Below are positions 19,292 to 29,240 of a stretch of 64,000 bases of DNA, one piece after another. Made by a program: the position numbers and the translations under genes. The stretch lies in the NCBI GenBank assembly GCA_918797485.1, contig CAKKNE010000003.1, positions 4,588,001 to 4,652,000 on the forward strand. Reading direction: 5' to 3'. Source of the stretch: Pelagomonas calceolata (Eukaryota > Sar > Pelagophyceae > Pelagomonadales > Pelagomonadaceae). Numbering within the stretch: position 1 is the first letter of the stretch; every line of letters begins with the position of its first letter. The notes beneath the pieces were generated by a model, which worked only from the letters and a program-made list of their open reading frames with translations, did not search any database and had not been told where the DNA came from.

Positions 19292-20517
19292 TCAGCGGGG
19301 ACCGGGCGCCATCGTCATCCGCCGGTTCCGGTGCTTCTGCGCGAGGAGCAAAAGCGGGTCGCGCGGCGGCGCGGCCGCCTCGTCGTCGGCCGCCGCGTCC
19401 GACTCGGACGCGTCCGAGCCGGGCGGGCTCTCCGGATCCGTGGCGGGCGCTGCGGCGGGCGCCGGCGCCGGCGCGTCGTCGCCGACGGGCTTCGCCATCT
19501 TGGTCAGCCGGTCCGCGGCCCGCTCGAAGCCGCGCTTCGCCGCCCGCTCGTACCTGCGCGGACGTCGACCGGTATCTCGGACCCGTCGGCCGAAGCCGAA
19601 ACTCGGACCATCGGTTGCCGCGCCGCGCCGCGCCACCGGACCGCCGCGTCGTACGCCGTCTCGTCCGGCGGCGGCGCCAGCAGCAGCGTCTCGTAGAGCC
19701 GGCCCAGGTTGAAGGCCGAGCGGTCGCAGCCCTGGTCGGCGGCCTTGGCGTAGTAGTGCTGCGCCCGGGCCGCGTCCGCCTTGAGGTCGCCCTCCGCCTT
19801 CTCGTACATGTACCCCAGGGCGGCCTGGGCGCCCCGGTGCTTCCGCCGCGCGGCCTTCTCGAACAGGAGGCGCGCGGTCCTCCGGTTCGCCCGCTGCCCG
19901 AGGAGGCCGTGGTAGAACACGCGCCCTAGGTTGTACCGCGCGCGCGGGTCGTCGTCGCGCGCCGCGTCCCGGTACCTGCGCGCAACCGGACCAGCGCGTC
20001 GGGCGCGCCGACGACGCGGCCGCGCGGGGCTCCAGCCTCTCGACCGGTGTCGCACGGAGTCCGAAATGAAGGCGCCGCGAAATGTTGAGTCCTGCGCCGC
20101 CCGGGACAGCGTCCGCGCCCGGCGCGGGCGCCGCCGCTCCGCGGCGCCCGTCTCGGCGTATTCGCCGACCACGCCGCGCGACGCCCGGTGCCCCAACGCC
20201 GCCGCGAACTTGTGGCACCGCAGCGCGTCGGCCGGGCTGACGCGCACGCCCAGGCCGCCGCTCTCGAAGAGCCTGGCCGCCTCGTGCATCTTGGCCGCGT
20301 CCGGCAGGTCCCGCTCGAAGTCGTGGCCCCGCAGCACCCGCCGCAGTTCGGCGTGGTCCCGCAGGAAGAAGGCGGCCCGCCGCTGGAGCTGCATCAATTT
20401 CGCGTCGGCCTCGCTCGCCTTCTGGCCGCAGGCGTCGTTGACGACCTTGCCCGCCTGGACCGCCGCGACGACGCCCGCCCGGCGGCGCACCTGCTCCCGG
20501 TGCGCGGCGCGCCGCAT
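19292..20517 (-). CDS. SEL1-repeat (TPR-like) protein, three exons
   Basis: Exons 20517-20108, 19975-19655 and 19553-19292 join to about 330 aa. SEL1-like repeats are scaffold helices. Visible units: PADALRCHKFAAALGHRAS, DPRARYNLGRVFYHGLLGQ, GAQAALGYMYEKAEGDLK, and CDRSAFNLGRLYETLLLAP. The C-terminus is acidic and disordered, with a basic end. Both introns restore the frame and repeat register: ARTL-YRDAARDDD and DETA-YERAAKRGF. The start is uncertain; the frame extends to 20721, but only 30 bases would then remain before the divergent desaturase, so I prefer the Met at 20517. Partner and pathway unknown. Confidence 0.75.
19554..19654 (-). other. introner-like intron (SEL1 intron 2)
   Basis: 101 bp, GT-AG. 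Flanks GTACGACG / GTACGAGC (6 of 8), donor inside the first copy; ends GTCCGCGCAG. Confidence 0.65.
19976..20107 (-). mobile_element. introner-type intron (SEL1 intron 1)
   Basis: 132 bp, exactly the length of PPR intron 3. Flanks GTCCCGGG / GTACCGGG (7 of 8). The 3' part CGACGCGCTGGTCCGGTTGCGCGCAG (26 nt, positions 19976-20001) aligns with CGACGCGCTGG...TTGCGCACAG of PPR intron 3, and the 5' part has CAACATTTCGCGGCGCC like its ATTTCGCGGCGCC. Confidence 0.75.
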
Positions 20518-20750
20518 CGCGCCTTGCCTCCGGGCAGCCTGTGCTTGCCTGTGCTTGTTCGCGTTGACTGTGAGTGTTTGCCCGGAGGCTGGTGGCGCCC
20601 CCAAAAGTCGGCCCCCGTAAAGATCGCCCAAAGGTCGTTTTCTACTGGAGGTGTCGGGGAAATTGCGTGCGGGTTCCTCGCCGCGCTGACGGTCGTCAAT
20701 ATTCCACGGCCATAAACTCATAGCTGGCCGGTGCCGGCTTCGTCGCGGTC

Positions 20751-22010
20751 ATGGGCAAGGGCGCGCAGCGCTCCCCGGCGCACATGAGCGAGGCGGAGGA
20801 GAAGACGACGGCCGACGTCCTCATCGGCGGCTACCTGTACGACGTCGCGTCTTTCAAGCACCCCGGCGGGTCCATCGTCAAGTTTCTCACGAATAACGGC
20901 GACGCCACGGAAGCGTTCGAGGAGTTCCACGGGCGCTCCAAGAAGGCCCAGGCGATGCTGCGCAGCCTGCCCAAGGTCGCGGCGCCCCGCGACGTCCTCG
21001 ACGCGCGCGAGGGGAACGGACGGACCGATCTCACGCGAGGCTACGCCCGGCTGCGGGAGGAGTTCGCCCGCGAGGGCCGCTTCGACCCGAACAGGAGCGA
21101 GATCGTCTACCGGGTCGGCGAGGTCGTGCTCATGCACGTCGTCGGCGCCTACCTCGTCCTCGCCACCGGATACGCGGCCGCGGGCATCATCCTGCTGGGC
21201 CTCGCCTCGGGCCGCTGCGGCTGGCTCATGCACGAGGCGGGCCACTACTCGCTGACGGGCGAGATTTCGGTCGACCGCGCCCTCCAGGAACTTATTTACG
21301 GCGTGGGCTGCGGCATGTCGGGCGCCTGGTGGCGCAACCAGCACAACAAGCACCACGCGACGCCCCAGAAGCTGCAGCACGACGTCGATCTAGACACGCT
21401 GCCCTTGGTGGCCTTCCACGCCAAGATCGCGGCGCGGGCCAGAAGCCCCCTCGTCAAGCTCTGGCTGCGGCTGCAGTGCTACCTGTTCATCCCCGTCTCG
21501 TGCCTGCTGGTCGCCTTGGGCTGGCAACTCTACCTGCATCCGAGGCACGCGCTGCGGACGAAGCGGAAGCGGGAGTTGGCGTGCATGGCCCTCCGCTACG
21601 TCCTGCTCTTCGGCGTCGTGTTGAGGGGCATGGACCACCCCGTCTGGGCGTACCTGGCGTACAACCAGGTCGCCGCGAGCTACATCTTCACGAACTTCTC
21701 GCTGAGTCATACCCACTTGCCGGTCACCGAGGCGGACGAGTTCGTGCACTGGGTCGAGTACGCCGCGAAGCACACCACGAACATCTCGCCCAGTCCCCTG
21801 TGCAACTGGTGGATGGCCAACCTGAACTTCCAGGTCGAGCACCACCTCTTCCCGGCGATGCCCCAGTTCCAGCACAAGCACATCTCGCCGCGCGTGCGGG
21901 CGTTCTTCGAGGCCCACGGCCTGGTGTACGACGTGCGGCCCTACTTCTCGTGCCTGCGGCAGACGCTCGCGAACCTGCACGCCGTCGGCCACTCCACGAA
22001 GGACGACTGA
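20751..22010 (+). CDS. front-end fatty acid desaturase with cytochrome b5 domain
   Basis: The 419-aa single-exon product starts with a cytochrome b5 domain (heme motif HPGG at residues 37-40) followed by a membrane desaturase with all three histidine boxes: HEAGH (~160), HNKHH (~196) and QVEHH (~360). The Gln replacing His in the last box marks front-end enzymes (delta-4/5/6/8), which put a double bond between an existing one and the carboxyl end in long-chain PUFA synthesis. It acts in the ER membrane using cytochrome b5 electrons. Regiospecificity cannot be read safely. It is divergent from the SEL1 gene. Confidence 0.9.
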   Translation: MGKGAQRSPAHMSEAEEKTTADVLIGGYLYDVASFKHPGGSIVKFLTNNGDATEAFEEFHGRSKKAQAMLRSLPKVAAPRDVLDAREGNGRTDLTRGYARLREEFAREGRFDPNRSEIVYRVGEVVLMHVVGAYLVLATGYAAAGIILLGLASGRCGWLMHEAGHYSLTGEISVDRALQELIYGVGCGMSGAWWRNQHNKHHATPQKLQHDVDLDTLPLVAFHAKIAARARSPLVKLWLRLQCYLFIPVSCLLVALGWQLYLHPRHALRTKRKRELACMALRYVLLFGVVLRGMDHPVWAYLAYNQVAASYIFTNFSLSHTHLPVTEADEFVHWVEYAAKHTTNISPSPLCNWWMANLNFQVEHHLFPAMPQFQHKHISPRVRAFFEAHGLVYDVRPYFSCLRQTLANLHAVGHSTKDD

Positions 22011-22159
22011 TGCGGCGGTTCCCTCGTCTCGTCTCTCGTCGCAGCACGGGGCCTAACGAACAGCCGGTATAGTACCTACGCCTGTTCTCTCAGCAACTCG
22101 GAAGCGACGACGTCGAGCTGATTCCTAGATCCGCGTTTCCCTCCCCTTGGCTCATGTGA

Positions 22160-22600
22160 AAAAGAGGAGGATAGCTCCCCCGGCGTGCACCTCTCGGCCC
22201 AAACCCGAATTAGCACGGGACTATATGAGTCTCAGAGTTTAGCTATGGTCTTCGGTGCCTTCGGCGAAATTTCGGAGGAAGCGCGGACGCTGCTCTGCTA
22301 CGCCGCGGACGCGACCGCCGCTCGGACCTGGGTCGAGGACGGCGCGACCTCGCAGGAGCACGCGGCCGCCCTGCTCAAGAACCGCCTTTACCGTCGCTGG
22401 GGCATCAAGACGGCGCGAGTATGCCCGGATCAAGATCGACGGCCACGTCGTGCGGCAACCCGGACTTCACCAACGCGCCCGGGCACGGCGACGACGACGC
22501 ACGCTTCTACAACCGGCAGCAAGCTTACGTACACGCTCCCGACACCCCTCCCAGGCCGCCAAGGCGCGTGGCCCCAAAACCCGAATTGACTATACATATG
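22160..22600 (+). repeat. dispersed coding-3'-end repeat, copy 2 (longest)
   Basis: A short 3'-end fragment (GATAGCTCCCCCGGC...CCCGAATTAG, ~22166-22215) is followed by the longest copy, 22236-22600. The frame from 22236 reads FGAFGEISEEARTLLCYAAD, ...SQEHAAALLKNRLYRRWGIK, then shifts frame at about 22418 within the part shared with the other copies. The 3' end has the usual CCCGAATTGACTATA. I do not recognise the encoded domain. Confidence 0.8.
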
Positions 22601-22812
22601 GTATTGCAGTGTAAAAATAGTGCAGTGTCTCTATATATAAGCAATGACCGTGGTTAATTGAAGGCACGGTCGCGCCGCGTTGCCACCAGTCCTGGGCCGA
22701 GGCGCCGGGAGCGACTGTACCCGCGCACGCAGAGCCAAAACGAGCGCTGCAAGTGTAAGCACCCAGCGCCACGGCAGGCTGTTGAGCAAGAGGTGTTAGA
22801 AGCTGCACGAAA

Positions 22813-23907
22813 ATGCGCAGCGCCGCGCTCTTGACGTCTGCGGCGGCGCTCGTCGCGCGGCCGACGCCACGGCACCCCCCCCTGAAACGCGGCAGCACAG
22901 CGGAGAACACGGACTACGCCGCCACGCTCTCCCAACACACGGCGCTCGCGCCGTTCGCGGCGCACGTCGAACGCGAGCTCGTCTAGCGGTTCGGGGCGCG
23001 AGAAACGGAGCGCGTGCGCCAGAGCTGGCGGCTCGCCGACGCGGGCTACGTGCACTTCGACCAGATTGTGCCCGGCCACGAGTACATGAAGCAGGAGGCC
23101 CGGAGCTACGTGCCCGGGCTGAACCCGGTCGCGTTCTGGGACACGTCGAGCATGGCGTGGGCGCGGACGCTCGAAGAGAGCTGGGAGGTCGTGCGGGACG
23201 AGTTCGAGAGAGTGGCGCTGCAGGACGCGAAGCGGACGAAGCGGGTGGGCAACAACGTGTGGGCCGGCGCCGCGGACTCGGACAGCGCGCAGAAGTACGG
23301 CCAGGACTGGAAGACGCTCGTGCTGATGGACCGGACGACGTGGGACCCGGTCAACTCGAAGCTGTTTCCCCGGACGGCCAAACTTTTGGCCGACGCGGAG
23401 GCCCCGATCGTCGAGGCGTTCTTCGCCGCGATGACGCCGCGGTCCCGCATCAACCCGCACACCGACAGCTGCAATTTCATCCTGACGTCGCACCTCGGGC
23501 TGCGGATACCGGAGGGTTGCAGCCTGACGGTGGGCGACGAGACGCGGACGTGGACGGAGGGCGGCGTGATGCTCTTCGACACGTCCCTGTACCACGACGC
23601 CGCGAACGACTCGGACGACACGCGCTACATTCTAATGCTGCGGACGTGGCACCCCGAACTCTCGGACGTCGAGCGGAAGGCCCTCCAGTTCCTGTTCGAC
23701 GTGTTGGACGTGCCCGATTTGATCTCGAGCGACCCGGTCGCGCAGTTCCGGGCCGAGCACGAGCTCGCGGGCCTGCGCACGCGGCCGGAGGTGCGGGCGC
23801 GCGCCGCGCCGCCGGACGCGCTGGAGCCCAGGCCGAAGCAGCAGGGGAACAAGAAGAAGAAGAAGAAGGCCCGGGCGCGTGCGGGTGGCTTCGGCGTGTC
23901 CACGTGA
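22813..23907 (+). CDS. aspartyl/asparaginyl beta-hydroxylase-like protein with in-frame TAG
   Basis: The frame from the ATG at 22813 encodes a hydrophobic, signal-like start (MRSAALLTSAAALVARP) and a helical stretch ending HVERELV, then a TAG at 22984-22986, then continues without another stop to 23907. After the TAG come RSRINPHTDSCNF (metal His and Asp), EGCSLTVGDE, GVMLFDTSLYHDA (second His), a 2-oxoglutarate-type Arg in YILMLRTWHPEL, and a poly-Lys tail. This is the AspH fold (2-oxoglutarate/Fe(II) hydroxylation). No good ATG follows the TAG before the fold begins, so the stop is either a real lesion, a read error, or hidden by splicing I cannot see. Confidence 0.7.
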
Positions 23908-23940
23908 AAAACCGGCGACGAGGGGCGCCCCTTCTTCCGA

Positions 23941-24035
23941 TTCTAATAAAATAATTAAGGAAGGAAGGACTATCCTAAAGAAGGACATACACGGAGCCTT
24001 CTCCCTGCGGCGGCGGCGCTTAAAAGAGAGACCCG
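23941..24035 (-). repeat. LINE 3' tail fragment
   Basis: AATAAAATAATTAAGGAAGG...GGAGCCTTCTCCCTG matches the 3' UTR and last codons of the LINE copies at 28960 and 57290, with a 3' tail of AATAAA type. Confidence 0.6.
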
Positions 24036-25219
24036 GACGTCTAATACCTATCTAAATGCGCGCCACCGTGACTCTCACATCCCGTCGGGGATATGTTACA
24101 CGGCACTCTCCCCAGGCCGTCCGCTTGCGGATCGCTAGGTCAACAAGCTAGGTCAACCACTGACAACCAGCCGTGGGCGTTTCGGGCTCGTCGCCATGCC
24201 GTATAGCATAGCCACGCCCGACGGACCTGGGCGCTTGTCCGGGCGAGCGGCAGCGAGGGGCACGGTCCTACTGGACGGCCGGACCGTGGCCCGGATGGAG
24301 CCCCTGGCCGGGGAATCTACTACTAGTCCCACTAGGCCTACTTGAGCACCCAGCTTTTAACGCGCTCTCCGTGCCCGTGTGCGGCACGGGGCAGCCACCG
24401 GGCGTGTGTGGAGGTCCTAGGAACTCGTCCGCGCCTGGCATAAAGAGCGCGCGTCGAAAGCTAGCCGCCTCGGCGGTCTGCGAGTGCCCAAAAGCCTGGT
24501 GCTCTGCGAAGGCCCTAAATCGGCGCGCGACTGCGAACAGATCTCCAAATTGCTGGTAGAGAAGCGCCTGACCAACGCAAACAGCGATGCACCTTCAGAA
24601 GTCCACCAGCTATCCGTCGCCACATGTCAATCCGCGGCCGGTCGGGAGAGCATATTCGGTGAATGTCGATCGCGGGCCGCTTGGGCACCTATCGACAAAA
24701 TTCGACCGGTATGACGTACGTATGCATTCCAGGGGACGTTGGAATGACGCGCCGACGCGCCGCGCCAGTGGAAGGGACTTATGGCCCGCGACGCCGACCG
24801 CGGGGAGTCGAACTCGTCCGAGAGCGGCCTTTAGGACGCTAGGCGTATATTCATAGGATACCAGCGCGGGTGGGGGGTTGGGGGCACTCTCTGGTGCAAG
24901 GAAAACCCGCACCACCCCCGTCACGCGCGGCTGGCCCTCCGAGAGTACAGCCCCTCTACCTCGCGGGTTTTAGCTCTCCGTAGTATCTCAGCTTCAACTT
25001 CCCCCCACGTCAACCTCAAGTTGAAGTAAGGGTAGTCATAGGTAGCCACGGACCCCCCTCAGACCTCCTCAAACTCACTCCTACTTCTGCTGGGTTCTTC
25101 CGGACGCTTTTGGACGTCTATCTGGGTGCTCAAGTAGGTCCGGTGGGACCAAGTATGTGAAAATGCTGACGGTCCGTAGCGAGGGGGGAGGAGTGGGGGC
25201 CTGTGGCACAGGCGGGCGC
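24036..25219. other. gene-poor stretch
   Basis: No recognisable gene. A plus frame at 24484-24714 (76 aa) and a minus frame at 24610-24924 have no domain I know. The minus frame contains VSYEYTPSVL, echoing VNYEYMPSTL at the end of the open frame at 7429-7860, so both may derive from one repeat. Confidence 0.35.
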
Positions 25220-26134
25220 CTACTTGCCGGCGGCGCCGGCGAGGATGCCCTTGAGCTCGCCGTACATGACGAGCACGAGCGCCGAGCCGACCGTGCGCAG
25301 CGCGTTCGCGCCGGCGCCTTTGAAGAGCGCGCCGACGCCCTCCTCGGCGGCGATCTTGCCGAAGCAGTCCATGGTGCCCTTGTAGACCCACTCCTCCTGG
25401 GGCTTCTCCGACTGCATCTGCAGGCGGCGGCGCACCGTGTCGAAGGGGTAGCTGGCGTACGCGGCGCAGAGCGCCGCCGTCTGCGCGCACGCGAACTTGG
25501 AAGCGATGCCCACGAGGCCCTTGTCCTTCTGGTAGGGATTAATGCTCACGAGCGTGTCGTTGACGCCGAAGTACGTGCCGCGGAACGGCACGATGCCCAC
25601 CACCGAGACGCCGAAGCCGTTGTAGAGGCCGAGCGGGCCGGCGGGCCCCGAGGCCGTCTTCGAGAGGCAGTCGATGAGGCCGTTGAACTGGGCCTTGCCC
25701 GAGCCGACGTCGCTGGCCAGGCGCGTCCGCGCGTAGTCGAGCGGGTAGACGATCGTCAGCGAGCCGGCGCCCGCGAGGCCGCCGCTGGCGACGTTCACGG
25801 CGAAGGACTTGCCGAAATCCGTCTTGGGCGAGTACTTGGGGAAGAAGCCCTTGATCGTGTCCTTGAAGGCGAAGTTGAAGGCCTGCGTCGGGAAGTAGCG
25901 CAGCACGTTGACGAAGTTGCCTCTCCAAAACGCCTGGATGCCCTGCTCGGCCGCGACGCGCGTGAAGCAGTTCACGATGCCCGTGTAGCGCGGCACCTCG
26001 CCGGAGATGATCTTGGGGTTGGCGTCCTGCGTCTGGATGATGAGCTTGACGCGCTCGATCGGCGCCGTGCACGTCTTGGCGATGGCGCCCGAGATGCCGC
26101 CCGCCAGGAAGTCGGTGACGAAGGAGCCGCCCAT
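25220..26134 (-). CDS. AAC: mitochondrial ADP/ATP carrier
   Basis: The 304-aa product has the three ~100-residue repeats of the mitochondrial carrier family, each with PX(D/E)XX(K/R): PIERVK (first), PLDYAR (second), PFDTVR (third). It also has the ADP/ATP carrier start FVTDFLAGGISGAIAKTCTA and RYFPTQAFNFAFKD. It exchanges cytosolic ADP for matrix ATP across the inner membrane. The signature normally read as RRRMMM is RRRLQM here, an unusual replacement of two of the three Met. The start at 26134 gives the usual short N-terminus; the frame is open further upstream without family similarity. Confidence 0.9.
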   Translation of the reverse strand: MGGSFVTDFLAGGISGAIAKTCTAPIERVKLIIQTQDANPKIISGEVPRYTGIVNCFTRVAAEQGIQAFWRGNFVNVLRYFPTQAFNFAFKDTIKGFFPKYSPKTDFGKSFAVNVASGGLAGAGSLTIVYPLDYARTRLASDVGSGKAQFNGLIDCLSKTASGPAGPLGLYNGFGVSVVGIVPFRGTYFGVNDTLVSINPYQKDKGLVGIASKFACAQTAALCAAYASYPFDTVRRRLQMQSEKPQEEWVYKGTMDCFGKIAAEEGVGALFKGAGANALRTVGSALVLVMYGELKGILAGAAGK

Positions 26135-26726
26135 GGCGTCCGCTCTTTGTCCGGCCTGCGCGGTCGTTCGCGTGCGGCGGGCTGCCGCCTCGTCGAGTCG
26201 CGGGGCGGCGGGGCGCACGCCAGTCGGACAAACGACGTGCGGCGGGGTGTGGTATCGACGGGCCGGCGGCGCTCGACGCACGCCATATTTAAACGGATGA
26301 CGTCGCACGCTGCGCTGGATCCCAGGTCGGGCGGGACTGGCGAGGAGGCCGATTTTGGCTTTTTTATGCGGCGTTTGCTGTCGGACCCAGTCGACGGCGA
26401 GAAGCGATGACAGCGCCACGCCAGGTCGAAGAGCAGTGCGCGGGTGGGGACTTTTTTGCGTTTCGCTGTCTATCCTACAAATGCCGTGGCTGTGGGGAGA
26501 GAGTAGAAACGCGTCATCCAAACGACGCCAAGCGACGAAATCGCAGGCTTCTGGACTCCTCTCGAGACGTGGAGTGCCTTTTTAGCGGGCTTCGGTGGGT
26601 TTGACCGCAAAACCGCGCAGCGGGCACCCTAGGAAAGTGAAGTGCAAACAACCATAAGGAAACAGGAGCCGTGCGCAGAGAAAGCGCGAAAAAAACGGAG
26701 GGCCACGAGACCCAACAACGGGGCGA
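26135..26726. other. intergenic region upstream of AAC
   Basis: About 590 bases between the ADP/ATP carrier start and the hidden exon. Nothing recognisable beyond promoter-like sequence. Confidence 0.3.
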
Positions 26727-26938
26727 CTAAGTGAGAGGCGTCGCGAGCCAGCGCGGGTCGTGCACGGGAGGTTCCGGCTCGCGCCGCAGGACCAGGCCGA
26801 CGCGCCGGCGGATGTCGAAGATTCGCACTTGATGATCCCTGGGCTCCAGCGACTCGGCACGGCCCACGACCGCAAGATTTCGTTCCGCGACGTCCGGCGG
26901 CCGCCGGTTCGCAGCGAACCGGTTCTGTACGAACTCGC
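26727..26938 (-). CDS. unrecognised terminal exon
   Basis: A 70-codon frame without a Met but with strong host codon use. It starts after a good acceptor (TTTTTACTACTAG before GCGAGTTCG at 26938) and ends at TAG 26727-26729. It includes EFVQNRFAANRRPPDVAERN, then LAVVGRAESLEPRDHQVRIF and LRREPEPPVHDPRWLATPLT. Upstream exons would lie within 26950-27240 on the minus strand, but I cannot place them. Function unknown. Confidence 0.45.
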
Positions 26939-27590
26939 CTCGCCTAGTAGTAAAAATCGAGAGATGGGATTGTGAGGCGAAGGCTGTCGACGTAGAAACC
27001 CACGACTCTGGAGACTCGGCTCAATGTGAGCGGGTTGAGCCCCAAAACCCGCGCGTTGCCCACCCGTCGTCCGGACGTTTGTACTGCACCGCAGCACGCC
27101 TCGCCGGAGGCCGCAGCGAGCCCTGCCTCACAGGACCTCTGGGGCAGAGGCTCGCACACAGCGACGCGGCCGCGCGACGCGCGACGCGCACGAGGAAGCG
27201 CAGTGGTCGACGACAGCGCTCCCTTTGACGAATAACTCAGGCTGCACGCGGCGATTCATCGCTACACGAGACGGTGCGCGGGTATCAGCTAGCGGCTGTA
27301 AGACACTAGCCAGCATCAGCCCACACAGTATATTAGCCGCGGCGCGCATAGACTGCTAGCTGGCCTGCGTGCGCGACGGTACGTTATCGATTCGCTGCTG
27401 TCTTGCGCCGTGACGAGGAATCCGGGCTCGCGACGCCACTCAGCGCATAGGACGCCCACAAACCGCTGGGTCCCCGATCTAGCGGCTGGGCCGGTGTGTT
27501 TAATCAAAGTAAATCACTGGCGATTGCGAGCCTCCAGAGAGCTCGCGGGCTCCTACGTCGACAGCGGACGCTTGGACGCTGCCGAAGGAG
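26939..27590. other. stretch with possible upstream exon(s) of the minus-strand gene
   Basis: GC-rich with several open minus-strand frames (for example LNPLTLSRVSRVVGFYVDSL at ~26965-27025), but no clear exon boundaries. The rest up to the PIG-U start shows nothing recognisable. Confidence 0.3.
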
Positions 27591-28778
27591 ATGAGCGCTC
27601 TCGCGGGCGGCCTGGCGCTGCGCGGCGCGGCGTGGTACTGGTGGGCGGCGCGGCGGCATGCCGTCGAGACGCCGCTCTACGCTGGGCCGCCGCTCGCGCT
27701 GCCGGAGCTCGGCGCCTGCGGGCGGCGCGTGAACGCCACGCTCCCTACCGTCGCGTGCGCCGCGGCGTACGCGCGCCGGCCGGCGGCACGCGTCGCGGCG
27801 GGGGCGCTCGGCGACGCCGCGGCGGCGGCTGCGCTCGGCGACGTCCTGGGCGCGCCGCGCGGGGGGGCGGTCGCGTGGCTCGGTCTGAACCCCGTCGTCG
27901 CCGCCGCCGCCGCCGCCGGCTCGGCGCAGCCGTGGCTCGCGGCCGCGCTGTTCGGCGCGGCCGCGCTCGCGCGGCGCGGCGCGGCCGGGCGCGCGGCGGC
28001 GCTCTGGGCGGTCGGCTCCGCCGCCGACGCGGCGGCGGCGGCGGCGGCGCTGCCCGCGCTCTGGGCGGCGGCGCCGCCCGGCGCGCGCGCCCGGTCGGCG
28101 GCGCTCGCGGCGCTCGCGGGCTGCGCGCTGCGCGCGGTCCTGGTCGCGGTCGCGCCGGCGCCTGGAGCCGCGCGCGACCGCGCCGGCGCCGCGGCCGCGG
28201 CCGCGCGCGCGCGGCTCGGCGCGGCCGGGCTCCGGCCGCGCGCCGCGCCTCGGCGCGCCGGCGGCCCGCCGCCGAACGCGGGCCCGTGGTGGTACCTGGC
28301 GCGCGTGAGCTTCGGCCGCTTCGTCCCGCTGTTCCGCGCGGCGCTCGCGGCGTGCGCGGCGCTCGCCGCGGCCCCGGCGAGCGCGCGGCTCCGGCGCGCG
28401 CCGCGCGCGGCGGCGACCTTCGCGGTCGTCTCCGGCCTGTGCCTGCGGCCCGGCGCGACGCTGGGCGACGGCGCGGTGGCCGTCGCGGCCGCGGCGCTCG
28501 GCGCCGGCCCGGCGGCGGCCGTCGCGCGGCGCGGCCTCGTCGCCGCTCGCGGCGACGCGGCGCTGCGCGCGGACCTGCTCCTGGTCGCCGCGGTCTTCGT
28601 CGTCCTCGGCGTGCTCGCGGCGGCGGGCCCCGCCGCGGCGTACCTGTGGCTCGTCGCGGCGACCGGCAACGGCAACCACGCCTACTTCCTGGGTCTCGCG
28701 CACTGCCTCGCGGCGTCGGTCCTGGCGACGAAGGCGCTCGCGTGGCACGTGCCGCGTAGGCGCGCGCTCGCCGCGTAA
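27591..28778 (+). CDS. PIGU: PIG-U-like GPI transamidase subunit
   Basis: The 395-aa, very Ala-rich polytopic membrane protein matches PIG-U/Cdc91 at scattered but ordered motifs: an early VETPLY (family: EVSTPL); PNAGPWWYLARVSFGRFVPLF (21 residues, ~225-245; family PNxGxxWYxxxxxFxxFxxxF); ATLGDGAVAVAAAAL (family TVGDxALY); and near the end ATGNGNHAYFLGLAHCL (family GSANSNFFYAITL). PIG-U is part of the ER complex that attaches GPI anchors to proteins. Many hydrophobic Ala/Leu segments are consistent with a multi-span membrane protein. Composition is extreme (about 40% Ala), which weakens similarity scores. Confidence 0.7.
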   Translation: MSALAGGLALRGAAWYWWAARRHAVETPLYAGPPLALPELGACGRRVNATLPTVACAAAYARRPAARVAAGALGDAAAAAALGDVLGAPRGGAVAWLGLNPVVAAAAAAGSAQPWLAAALFGAAALARRGAAGRAAALWAVGSAADAAAAAAALPALWAAAPPGARARSAALAALAGCALRAVLVAVAPAPGAARDRAGAAAAAARARLGAAGLRPRAAPRRAGGPPPNAGPWWYLARVSFGRFVPLFRAALAACAALAAAPASARLRRAPRAAATFAVVSGLCLRPGATLGDGAVAVAAAALGAGPAAAVARRGLVAARGDAALRADLLLVAAVFVVLGVLAAAGPAAAYLWLVAATGNGNHAYFLGLAHCLAASVLATKALAWHVPRRRALAA

Positions 28779-28888
28779 TGGAAGCGAGGAGACGAGACTC
28801 CTGCAGCGGGCATGGCTCTCCCGAGGCTAGTACGCACACTGGCCCCCCGGGCAGGCCACCAGGTTCCCACTTACCGGTTAATAAATAA
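28779..28888. other. short spacer
   Basis: PIG-U 3' flank; nothing recognisable. Confidence 0.3.
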
Positions 28889-29240
28889 CACTCGGGGCGG
28901 CGGCGTACGAGGGCGGGGGCGCCGGGGGCGGGGAGATCGTGGTGGCTAGGCGTTCTATCTCTAAGCAAAGCAAATAAATAAATTAAGGAAGACCTAGAAA
29001 AGGAACAAGCTCCGAAGAGCCTTCTCCCTGCTCGGTCAGGATGCCCAACCGGAGCTTCGAAATAGCAATAAGGTATCTGTATACAGTATTCTCGGTCTCT
29101 TGCGGTAAAAATTCCCCCATTCAGAAGCGGCAATGACCTTCGAGGCTCAGACCGCGCGCGACTCGGATAGGGTGAGACTCGTATAATCGTTCAAGGAACG
29201 CATCACGTTCTTTCGCGAAAGCCGCCGAACATTCAAACAA
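28889..29240 (-). repeat. 5'-truncated LINE copy
   Basis: The minus strand carries about 250 bp of the end of the LINE ORF (matching 57350-57550 through LRLGILTEQ and back to the codons before CEAFEEERE), then the 3' UTR with AAGGAACAAGC and AGGTCTTCC (complement), the AAATAAAT tail at 28968-28984, and the GC-rich extension with GTACGAGGGCGGGGGCG. Truncated at the 5' side near 29240. Confidence 0.7.

Noticed and set aside
23014-23907. Starting the first Asp-hydroxylase at 23014
   Set aside because: That codon is GTG, not a usual eukaryotic start, and it ignores the in-frame coding sequence upstream of the TAG.
27504-29133. Long antisense frames (up to 462 aa) over the PIG-U gene
   Set aside because: Extremely GC-rich coding DNA leaves all frames open; these have Arg/Pro-rich composition with no motifs.
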